This document shows, piece by piece, positions 7,419-14,026 of a DNA stretch of 19,476 bases (position 1 is the first letter of the stretch; each line of letters begins with the position of its first letter). Under the pieces are notes generated by a model. The model did no database searches, was not told where the DNA came from, and worked only from the letters and a program-made list of their open reading frames with translations. The position numbers and the translations under genes were made by a program. Origin of the DNA: DAOTVS01 sp034436375 (lineage in GTDB: Bacteria > Chloroflexota > Anaerolineae > SpSt-313); the NCBI GenBank assembly GCA_034436375.1, contig DAOTVS010000205.1, positions 1-19,476 on the forward strand, in the 5' to 3' direction.

Positions 7419-7447
7419 ATTGTAGCATGAAAGGAAAGTTGAGTCAA
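7419..7447 (-). promoter_or_regulatory. Sigma-70-type promoter of the LacI-family gene
   Basis: On the minus strand, TTGACT (7447-7442), a 17-base spacer and TACAAT (7424-7419) give a near-consensus housekeeping promoter. The predicted start near 7411 falls inside the operator-like palindrome. The promoter lies directly beyond the strong hairpin that ends the ECF operon, which would insulate the two transcription units. Confidence 0.75.
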
Positions 7448-7483
7448 GTGCGAAATAGGCGCTGTCAACGGATTTCTGCCACG

Positions 7484-7560
7484 GATCCTATCGGGTTCAA
7501 AGCAAAGCGTCCCCCCAGCCCAAAGCTGGGGGGACGCTTTGCTTTGAACCCGATAGGATC
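7484..7560. terminator. Perfect 36-bp-arm hairpin after the ECF S-component gene
   Basis: Arms 7484-7519 and 7525-7560 are exact reverse complements with a 5-base loop (CCAAA). The hairpin starts 5 bases past the stop codon of the S-component gene. Its position between an operon end and the next promoter fits a terminator or mRNA 3'-end stabiliser. No clear T-run follows on the minus strand, so it is not a textbook intrinsic terminator. The arm length and perfection are far beyond the usual 7-12 bp. Confidence 0.75.
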
Positions 7561-7565
7561 TGACT

Positions 7566-8426
7566 CTAGTGGGCCATGGCCGGTCCAGCCGCGGCCTCTT
7601 CCTCTTCTTCCTCTTCCGAGAACTGCTCACGGCCGCCCAGCATAAAGGCCGCCACGAACATGAGGACGATGAAGATGAGGACGATCACCGTGACGCCAAC
7701 CGAGCCCTTGTTGCCGGCAAAGCCAAACATTTGCTGCCCGGCCAGGCCCATGGAGGCGAGCACGCCAATGATCCAGCCGCCAATGGCGCCCACGATCATC
7801 AGGATGCCGCCCAGCCGCAGCGTGCGCGACGCGGGCACATCCTCCGGCTCCATGATGTCGGTCCAGATCAGGCCCCACCGCTTGATCGGAGGATAGAGCA
7901 GCAGCAGGAGCGGCGGGCCCAGCACCAGCTCAGCCAGGAAGTTGTTCACCGAGATAATGCTGGCCAGGAAGGCATAGGGCACCATGCCCAGCAGGTCCAA
8001 CCACCAGCCGATGATCACACCGCAGGAGATGGCGGCAGTCAGCGCGGTCACGACGTACATGGCCAGCCGCAGCCACGAGTTCACGTTCTGGATCTGGGCA
8101 TCCTTCTTCGGCAACAGGGCGCCCCAGATCTTGTAGGAGACAAAGCCCAGGAAAAAGTTGCCGACAAAGCCGCCGATGGAACCCGGCCCCAGGGTGCCAA
8201 AGAGGTCGCCGATCAGATTGCCCAGGGCCGAACCCCAGGCACCAGCGGGCCCGAACATGATACCAAAGATGACGGGGAAGACGTTGCCCGGGCGCACTTC
8301 GGTGATGCCGGGGATTAGCACAATGCCGCCCTTGAAGACGATGAGCGACACGCCATAGATGGCGGCGCTCAGGGCCACCAAGATGATCATCTTGGTGGAC
8401 TTCCACATGGTGATAACTTCTTTCAC
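7566..8426 (-). CDS. ECF transporter substrate-binding (S) component
   Basis: This 286-residue integral membrane protein would capture a small molecule for the energy-coupling factor module encoded upstream in the same operon. Hydrophobic segments include residues about 12-38, 48-76, 82-105, a long stretch 115-175, 205-225 and 235-257, giving six or more membrane helices, as in S components. The N-terminal helix with Ala residues (LVALSAAIYGVSL) and the loop PGITEVRPGNVFPVIFGIMFGP match the general S-component layout. The GTG start at 8426 is chosen because AGGAGG sits 6 bases upstream; the ATG 18 bases inside is too far from it. The protein is longer than most S components and ends in an unusual acidic tail (seven Glu residues, then AAAGPAMAH). 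Substrate is not readable; operon context hints at a nucleoside-related compound. Confidence 0.83.
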   Translation of the reverse strand: MKEVITMWKSTKMIILVALSAAIYGVSLIVFKGGIVLIPGITEVRPGNVFPVIFGIMFGPAGAWGSALGNLIGDLFGTLGPGSIGGFVGNFFLGFVSYKIWGALLPKKDAQIQNVNSWLRLAMYVVTALTAAISCGVIIGWWLDLLGMVPYAFLASIISVNNFLAELVLGPPLLLLLYPPIKRWGLIWTDIMEPEDVPASRTLRLGGILMIVGAIGGWIIGVLASMGLAGQQMFGFAGNKGSVGVTVIVLIFIVLMFVAAFMLGGREQFSEEEEEEEAAAGPAMAH

Positions 8427-8511
8427 GCCCAGCCTCCTATATGCAGGATAGGGTGATTACACTGTCGCTCGATAAGAGCACGCACGGGCCGGGTGCCCAG
8501 CATCCCGAGCA

Positions 8512-9321
8512 TCACCTCCCTTCGGCCGCCGGATGGAGCACAAACAGCGACGCAGAGCAGGCGCAGGGTGCGACATCCTCTGCGCGCAGCACGTCGAGGC
8601 AGATCTGCACAGCAGCCTGGCTGCCCTCTTCCAGGCACCGGGTGCTCTGTGTCAGATCCAGCTTGCCCTCCATCAAGCCGGCTCCCCAATTCATGGGGAT
8701 GGCCACCGAGGCGTAACACAGGCCCAGCTCACGGGCCAGGGTGACCTCGGGCACACCGGTCATCCCCACCACATCGCCCCCCAGAGCGGCCAACATGCGT
8801 ACTTCGGCGGCCGTCTCAAAGCGGGGACCCTCCATACACACATAGGTCGCGCGTTCTACCAGCGCCAGGCCGCGCCGCTGCGCAGCCCGCATCAAGGCCG
8901 CGCGCAGTGCCGGGCAGTAAGGGTCGGTCACATCCACATGGGCCACGCCGCTATCATCGCCATCAAAGTAGGTCTGTGCCCGATCCCTGGTGAAATCGAG
9001 AAACTGGTCCAACAGCGCGAGCCTGCCCGGCGGCACCCGCTCGTTCAGGGAGCCCACAGCCGCCGTCGCCAGCACCCGCCGCACGCCCAGCAGCGCCAAT
9101 GCCTTGATATTGGCGCGGTAGTTGATCCGGTGCGGCGGCGTCGAGTGCTCCACACCGTGCCGGGGCAGGAAGACAATGCCCTCACTGACGCCATAACCCA
9201 CATAGAGGGTCACCGCCCCATAGGTCGTTTCGATCACCCGCTCGCAGAACTCGCCGCCCGCCAGGCGATAGACCCCTGAGCCGCCGATAATGGCGCCCAA
9301 CGGACGTTCTTGTGCTGGCAT
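8512..9321 (-). CDS. Purine nucleoside / S-methyl-5'-thioinosine-type phosphorylase (MTAP-PNP family)
   Basis: This 269-residue trimeric-type nucleoside phosphorylase would split a purine (5'-methylthio)nucleoside with phosphate into free base and (methylthio)ribose-1-phosphate. Family motifs are all visible: GGSGVYRL (13-20), PRHG (53-56), HRINYRANI (64-72), the AAVGSLNE loop, CMEGPRFET (162-170) and GMTGVPEVTLARELGL (186-201). In MTA phosphorylases the purine pocket carries Asp in a TDYD motif; here the aligned segment is MNWGAG, with Asn211 and Gly213. Asn is the hallmark of 6-oxopurine recognition, so methylthioinosine, inosine or guanosine are better candidates than MTA. The ATG at 9321 follows GGAG. 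It lies between the T and S component genes, 45 and 85 bases from them, and is thus tied to uptake. Databases would probably label it mtnP. Confidence 0.88.
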   Translation of the reverse strand: MPAQERPLGAIIGGSGVYRLAGGEFCERVIETTYGAVTLYVGYGVSEGIVFLPRHGVEHSTPPHRINYRANIKALALLGVRRVLATAAVGSLNERVPPGRLALLDQFLDFTRDRAQTYFDGDDSGVAHVDVTDPYCPALRAALMRAAQRRGLALVERATYVCMEGPRFETAAEVRMLAALGGDVVGMTGVPEVTLARELGLCYASVAIPMNWGAGLMEGKLDLTQSTRCLEEGSQAAVQICLDVLRAEDVAPCACSASLFVLHPAAEGR

Positions 9322-9366
9322 CCTCTACTCCTGATAACCCGGCAGTGCAGACCGAGATGCTGACAT

Positions 9367-10149
9367 CTAGAACTTGACCAACCCCGGAATGCGCCCAAAG
9401 TGCATGGCCCACAGCGCAATGCCTGCAGCGAGCAGAATGACCATGATCACCAGGAAAACAAAATCGGCTGCGTGCAAGCCGATGCGCAGGTAACTGGTGC
9501 GCTTGGGGCGGGCGCCGAATCCTTTGGCATCGAGCGCCATGGCAAAGACGTTAGTGCTGCGAATCGTGGAAAGAAAAGTCGGCACGACCAACGGGATGTT
9601 CTTCCTGAATCGCTGAATGGCGTTTCCTGAGTCCAGGTCCAGGCCGCGGGAGCGCTGCGCTTGAGAGATGGTATAGGCGGTGCTGGTGATGGTCGGCACC
9701 AGGCGCAGGGCCGTGGAAAAGGCGAAGCACAAGCGATAGGGTACGCCCATGCGCACCATCCCCAGTACCATCTCCTCATTGCGCGTCGTGCTGAGGAAGA
9801 TCATGCCGGCGATGATAAAGGTATCGATGCGAATCGCGCTGCCCAGGCCAAAGAGGAACGCCTCCAGCTTGATAGGGCCGATAAAGGGCGTGGCCCCCTT
9901 GGAGAAGAGCGCCCACAGCACTGTGCCCATCGTGCTCAGCATGAACAGGATGAACCAAATACGTTTCAGATTGGAGAGGGACCGGCTGATGGCCCCGTGA
10001 ATGAGCACCACCCCCAGCGCCAGCAAGCTCCAAGCCGGATGCATGAAGAGCAGGCCCAAAACAAAGCTGGCCAGCATCAGCGTGATCTTGGTGCGCGGGT
10101 CCAGGCGATGAACGATGCTATCTCGATCCAGGTACAGGTAGGGATCCAA
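9367..10149 (-). CDS. ecfT: ECF transporter transmembrane (T) component
   Basis: This 260-residue membrane scaffold links the ATPases to the S component. It opens with YLDRDSIVHRLDPRTKI, the classic EcfT N-terminus. Helices cover about 23-52, 65-82, 98-122, 140-160 and 228-250. The two coupling-helix motifs that contact the ATPases appear as AQRSRGL (164-170) and ALDAKGFG (205-212), the second with Lys in place of Arg. Translation starts at a TTG (10149): GGAGGG lies 7 bases upstream and no other start fits the conserved N-terminus, the next Met (residue 25) being inside helix 1. The TTG is only 3 bases past the stop of the ATPase gene, so the two are translationally coupled. Confidence 0.92.
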   Translation of the reverse strand: MDPYLYLDRDSIVHRLDPRTKITLMLASFVLGLLFMHPAWSLLALGVVLIHGAISRSLSNLKRIWFILFMLSTMGTVLWALFSKGATPFIGPIKLEAFLFGLGSAIRIDTFIIAGMIFLSTTRNEEMVLGMVRMGVPYRLCFAFSTALRLVPTITSTAYTISQAQRSRGLDLDSGNAIQRFRKNIPLVVPTFLSTIRSTNVFAMALDAKGFGARPKRTSYLRIGLHAADFVFLVIMVILLAAGIALWAMHFGRIPGLVKF

Positions 10150-10152
10150 CGC

Positions 10153-11847
10153 TCAGCCCTCCATCCGCGTGCATTGCACCATCTCTGGTACTGAAAGCAG
10201 GGTATGGCCCAGCTGGTTGCTGAGGCTGACGATCTGCGGCGGCTGCAAGAAGGTCTGGCGAAGCTTTTCCTCCTCGGCAAAGACCTCACGGGTGAGGCCC
10301 TGCAGCAACACATGGCCGTCCTTCATCACCACCACGCGGTGAGCGTATTCCGCCACGACCCACATGCTATGCGTCACAAAGATGATCGTATGCCCCTGTT
10401 GGTTGAGACGGCTCACCAGCTCCATCATGGAGCGCTGCTCAGCGTAATCGAGCCCGGTCGTCGGCTCGTCGAGGATAATGATATCGGGCCGCGCCGAAAG
10501 CACCGAGGCCACGGCCACCCGCTCGCGCCCACCCTTGGTGAGCGAGAAGGGATCCTCCTGCTCCATACCCACCAGGCCGACGGCCTCCAGGGCCTCCTTC
10601 ACTCGCTCTTTGACCTCGGCTTCCGGCAGGTTGCGAATACGCGGGCTGAAAGCCACCTCATCATAGACCGTCTGCGAGAAGATCTGGTGGTCGGGGTTCT
10701 GGAAGACATAGGCCACTCGCTGGCCCAGCTTGTAAACGCCCTGTTCGCGCGTATCCTGCCCATCGACCAGCACCGCGCCGCCTGTCGGTTCGAGCAGCCC
10801 GTTAAAGTGCTTGACCAGGGTTGTCTTGCCAGAACCGTTCTGCCCCACCACCGCCAGGAACTCGCCGCGGCGGATCTCCAGGTCCACACCGCGCAAGGCA
10901 TCGACCCGGCCCGGGTATTGGTGCGTCAGGTCTTGCACCTTGATCAGCACATCGCCGTAGGTCTGGGCGCGCTGCGCATCCTGGCGCCGCAGCGCCTCTA
11001 CCGCGGCCTCATCGATGCGCCAGCCCCGCCGCTGGAAAGCCTCCACGCCGTCTTCCACTGTGAGGGGAAGGTCCCGGGCCCCACAGCGTTTGAAGAAGAG
11101 CGGCACCTGGAGTGGCTGCACGCCAATCTCCTCCATCAAATCCACTTCGCGCAGCACCTCAGTCGCCGGCCCGTCGCGCAGAATGGTCCCTTCTTTCATC
11201 AGCACAATGCGCTGCGCTTTGAGCGCCTCTTCCGTCTCGTGCTCGACGATGATGAGGGTCATCTCCTGGTTGCGGCGCAGCTCATCCGCAATGGCAAAGA
11301 TGCCCAGCTTGCTGATGGGATCCAGGTCCGTCGTAGGCTCATCCATACAGAGGATCGAGGGTTCCATGGCCAATACGGAGGCGATGGCCAGCTTTTGCTT
11401 CTGCCCGCCAGAGAGGCTGGCGGGGGTACGGTTCTCCATACCCGTGAGGCCGACGAGCGCCAGCGTGCGCTTGACGCGCACGTCGATCTCCTCCCAGGGC
11501 ACGGCGAAATTCTCGGGGCCGAAGGCCACTTCCAGAGACACATTGGTCGAGAACAGCTGCGACTCGAAATCCTGGAAGACCAGACCGACATGCTCGGCCA
11601 TCTCAGCCACCGAGTGCTCGCGAGTGTTCCGCCCGAGCACAATCACCTGCCCGCGAAACTTGCCACGGAAAAAGTGTGGCACCAGCCCATTGAGGCATTC
11701 CGATAACGTAGACTTGCCCGCCTCGCTGGGCCCCATGACGACGATGAAATCGCCGCGCTGGACCTGCAGGTTGATGCCCTGCAGCGCCTGCCGCTTCTGT
11801 CCCCGGTAGCGATAGCTCAGGTCGTGGATATCGATGGCAAGCTCCAC
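10153..11847 (-). CDS. ECF transporter fused double ATPase (EcfA1-EcfA2 type)
   Basis: This 564-residue protein carries two ABC ATPase domains in one chain and powers vitamin or metabolite uptake with the T and S components below it. Domain 1 has Walker A GPSEAGKST (39-47), Q-loop FQDFESQLFS, signature LSGGQ (145-149) and Walker B ILCMDE (165-170). Domain 2 has GQNGSGKTT (335-343), FQNPDHQIFSQTVYDEVAF, a non-standard signature LTKGG (436-440) and IIILDE (456-461). The start is the GTG at 11847, 4 bases after AAGGAGG; the longer frame from TTG at 11880 would begin almost at the predicted transcript start and lacks a binding site. It is first in the operon and overlaps nothing upstream. Fused ATPases replace the usual separate EcfA and EcfA' pair. 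Confidence 0.92.
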   Translation of the reverse strand: MELAIDIHDLSYRYRGQKRQALQGINLQVQRGDFIVVMGPSEAGKSTLSECLNGLVPHFFRGKFRGQVIVLGRNTREHSVAEMAEHVGLVFQDFESQLFSTNVSLEVAFGPENFAVPWEEIDVRVKRTLALVGLTGMENRTPASLSGGQKQKLAIASVLAMEPSILCMDEPTTDLDPISKLGIFAIADELRRNQEMTLIIVEHETEEALKAQRIVLMKEGTILRDGPATEVLREVDLMEEIGVQPLQVPLFFKRCGARDLPLTVEDGVEAFQRRGWRIDEAAVEALRRQDAQRAQTYGDVLIKVQDLTHQYPGRVDALRGVDLEIRRGEFLAVVGQNGSGKTTLVKHFNGLLEPTGGAVLVDGQDTREQGVYKLGQRVAYVFQNPDHQIFSQTVYDEVAFSPRIRNLPEAEVKERVKEALEAVGLVGMEQEDPFSLTKGGRERVAVASVLSARPDIIILDEPTTGLDYAEQRSMMELVSRLNQQGHTIIFVTHSMWVVAEYAHRVVVMKDGHVLLQGLTREVFAEEEKLRQTFLQPPQIVSLSNQLGHTLLSVPEMVQCTRMEG

Positions 11848-11893
11848 GCTACCTCCTTGGGCATGGTCACTCACAGTCAACCTACCTTGCTTA

Positions 11894-11922
11894 CTTATAC
11901 CATCTCATAGTGGAAATGTCAA
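11894..11922 (-). promoter_or_regulatory. Sigma-70-type promoter of the ECF/phosphorylase operon
   Basis: On the minus strand a perfect TTGACA (11922-11917), a 17-base spacer and TATAAG (11899-11894) stand just upstream of the fused ATPase gene. The predicted leader is about 40 bases and contains AAGGAGG, leaving no room for a riboswitch. The whole run ATPase-T-phosphorylase-S probably comes from this one promoter. Confidence 0.78.
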
Positions 11923-11942
11923 CGGGGTCGAGCACACAAACA

Positions 11943-11993
11943 GGCCCGCATCACGTTACAGTTCCCCAAGAGAGCTGAGCCATGATGCGGGCC
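11943..11993 (-). terminator. Stem-loop between the beta-propeller gene and the ECF operon
   Basis: GGCCCGCATCA (11943-11953) pairs with TGATGCGGGCC (11983-11993): an 11-bp perfect stem enclosing 29 bases, within which CAGTT and AGCTG can form a second short stem. It lies downstream of the minus-strand chaperonin/propeller unit and upstream of the next promoter, the position of a terminator. Only short T-tracts follow (TGTTTGTG), so efficiency is uncertain. Confidence 0.5.
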
Positions 11994-12082
11994 CGTCAGG
12001 CCTCGATTACCTGCGCAGAGAGATAATGATAGATGTTAGCCTAACCACAACTCGGGGCCGCTACAATCGTGCTGCCGCGAGC

Positions 12083-14026
12083 TCACGCCTGCAGAGAGCG
12101 GCGCCACAGGGTACCGCCCAATTCCAAAGCATAGAGCGCCTTCTTGCCGCGCCCATCGGGTCCGATCGCCACGCCCACATAACTGCCTGAGCTGGTCTCA
12201 CCGTTCACGGCCTGCCAGGTGCGGCCGCCATCCACTGAGCGGTAGATGCCGCTGGAGGTTGCCGCAAAGAGGGCGCCACCCTTGCCCGGGTCGCCATCCA
12301 TAGCCAGGCCAAGGATATTAGGGGCGTCCACAGTTACCTGCGTGCCCACCCACACATCATGCCCGCCGCGCAGAGGCCGCAAGCACTGGGTCTCGGTCGC
12401 AAAGTAGGCGCCATCATAAGGCTTGCGGCCGGGCGCCGGCGGCAATGCGGCATCGAGCCACATCGCCGACGTGTGCTGATCCAGCACCTTGCGCCAGGTG
12501 CGCCCTTCGTCGGTAGAGCGCCAGATGTGGATCGTCGGCTGCTTGCGCCAGCCTACCTCAGCAGCGGAGCCCATGATCAGAGTGTGATCTTCAGCCAGGT
12601 GCGGCGAAGCGGCCAGAAGCAGCGCCCGCTCGCCTTCAGCATCCGTCGAGAGGGTCGTCCAGGTCGCTCCCAGATCATCCGAGAAGAGCACCTCACCCGT
12701 GGCCGTAGCGGCCCAGGCGCGCCGGTCGTCCGCACCCAGGGGAGCCAGGAGCAGCGCCAACACATCGGAGCCCTCCTGCACCACCTGCCAGGTCGCGCCG
12801 CCGTCGGTCGAGCGCAAGAGCCCGCTCATGACCGAGCTGACCAACAACACTTCCTCACCAGCACCGGTATAAGCCACAGCAAACGTGCTGAGCGGCAGAT
12901 GCATGCCCAGGCTTTCGAGCTTTTCCCAGCCCTGCCCATGATCCCGCGAGCGCCAGAGCCCCTCGTTGGGCCCCATGACGAAAAAGCCTCGTTCATCGGT
13001 CACCAGGCGGGCCAGGCCGCGCGCGGCCAGCCCCTGGCTCATCGAAGACCAGGTCTGCCCGCCATCCTCCGACTGCCACACGCCCGCGTCGTAGCTGCCC
13101 GCCACGATCATCTGCTGCGAGCCGGAGAGGCTGAGCACTGCCCCGATCTCAGCGCAGACGAGCTGCCAGTCGGCGCCGCCATTGCCAGAGCGATAGATAC
13201 CCTCGGTCGTGCCGGCCAGCAACACCTGGCCGTCAACGCCAGGCAATACATAGAGCGCATTCACCGGGTTGCCGCTGGAAGGCGCCGAGAGCCGGTTCCA
13301 ACGCACGCCTCCATCGGCAGAGCGGTAGATATAGCCCTCTTCGCTGCCGGCAAAGAAAACCATCTCGCTGCCGGTCTTCTCGGGGGTTGCCGCCAGGGCC
13401 GAGATGGCCATATCGGAGAAGGGCCAGTCGACCTCACGCCAGGCGCGGCCGCCGTTAGTGGAACGGAAAAGCCCCTCGGCTGTACCGGCCAGCGCAATCT
13501 CCTGCTTGGACCAGTCGGGTGCGCAGAGGATGGTCTGGACCGACTCATCGACCAAGCCGAAATTGGCGGGCAACCAACGCTTGCCTCCATCCTCGGTACG
13601 CCACACACCGCCGCCTTCAGTGCCGGCCAGGGCGGTGCCGTCCTCGGAAAAGGTCTTCGAACTGGCGATGCAGGTCACCGGCGCCAGGTCAGCCGAATGC
13701 AACTGCGTCGCCCGCTCCCAGGTCGTGCCGCCGTTCAGCGAACGGAAGAGCTCACCATTCATGCCACCGGCCAGGAGCATCCCCCCGGAGGCCACGTGCA
13801 GGCTGCTGATGAGAGGTGTAGTGAGCCCGTTGAGGTTCTGCACCCACGCACCCTGGCCGCGATGGCGGAAGATACCACAACTGGTGGCCGCCCACACGTG
13901 CACGAAACGCGGCGTTTCCAACACCGCAAGACCGAAGACGGAGCCTCCAGATGCAACGGGCCCCATCTTCTCCCAGTTTCCGGCCAGGCCAGCCCCCGGC
14001 CACCTGCCCTTTTGCTTCGTGATCAT
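12083..14026 (-). CDS. BNR/Asp-box repeat beta-propeller protein (sortilin/Ycf48-like)
   Basis: This 647-residue protein is made of at least eleven Asp-box-type repeats of the form S-x-D/N-x-G-x-T-W, for example RSLNGGTTW, RTEDGGKRW, RSADGGVRW, QSEDGGQTW, RSTDGGATW and RSVDGGRTW, running from about residue 95 to about 605. Such repeats build beta-propellers, as in sialidases, sortilin/VPS10 and the photosystem II assembly factor Ycf48, and are often annotated as exo-alpha-sialidase without catalytic evidence. The sialidase Arg-triad motif (an FRIP-type start) is not seen, so enzymatic activity is not claimed. No signal peptide is visible, so it may be intracellular. The ATG at 14026 overlaps the chaperonin stop by ATGA, indicating coupled translation and probably a shared function such as protein assembly or quality control. 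Confidence 0.85.
   Translation of the reverse strand: MITKQKGRWPGAGLAGNWEKMGPVASGGSVFGLAVLETPRFVHVWAATSCGIFRHRGQGAWVQNLNGLTTPLISSLHVASGGMLLAGGMNGELFRSLNGGTTWERATQLHSADLAPVTCIASSKTFSEDGTALAGTEGGGVWRTEDGGKRWLPANFGLVDESVQTILCAPDWSKQEIALAGTAEGLFRSTNGGRAWREVDWPFSDMAISALAATPEKTGSEMVFFAGSEEGYIYRSADGGVRWNRLSAPSSGNPVNALYVLPGVDGQVLLAGTTEGIYRSGNGGADWQLVCAEIGAVLSLSGSQQMIVAGSYDAGVWQSEDGGQTWSSMSQGLAARGLARLVTDERGFFVMGPNEGLWRSRDHGQGWEKLESLGMHLPLSTFAVAYTGAGEEVLLVSSVMSGLLRSTDGGATWQVVQEGSDVLALLLAPLGADDRRAWAATATGEVLFSDDLGATWTTLSTDAEGERALLLAASPHLAEDHTLIMGSAAEVGWRKQPTIHIWRSTDEGRTWRKVLDQHTSAMWLDAALPPAPGRKPYDGAYFATETQCLRPLRGGHDVWVGTQVTVDAPNILGLAMDGDPGKGGALFAATSSGIYRSVDGGRTWQAVNGETSSGSYVGVAIGPDGRGKKALYALELGGTLWRRSLQA

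Noticed and set aside
7484..7560. Insertion-sequence ends
   Set aside because: The arms are separated by only 5 bases and no transposase is present, so this is a hairpin and not a mobile element boundary.
10204..11706. 500-codon open frame on the plus strand
   Set aside because: It mirrors the fused ABC ATPase gene. The His/Leu/Arg-rich product matches nothing and has no start context.
11848..11893. Riboswitch upstream of the ECF operon
   Set aside because: The predicted leader is only about 40 bases, too short for known thiamine, cobalamin or purine riboswitches.
12083..14026. Active sialidase
   Set aside because: Asp-box repeats are present, but the catalytic Arg triad and FRIP-type motif are not seen, so only a beta-propeller is claimed.
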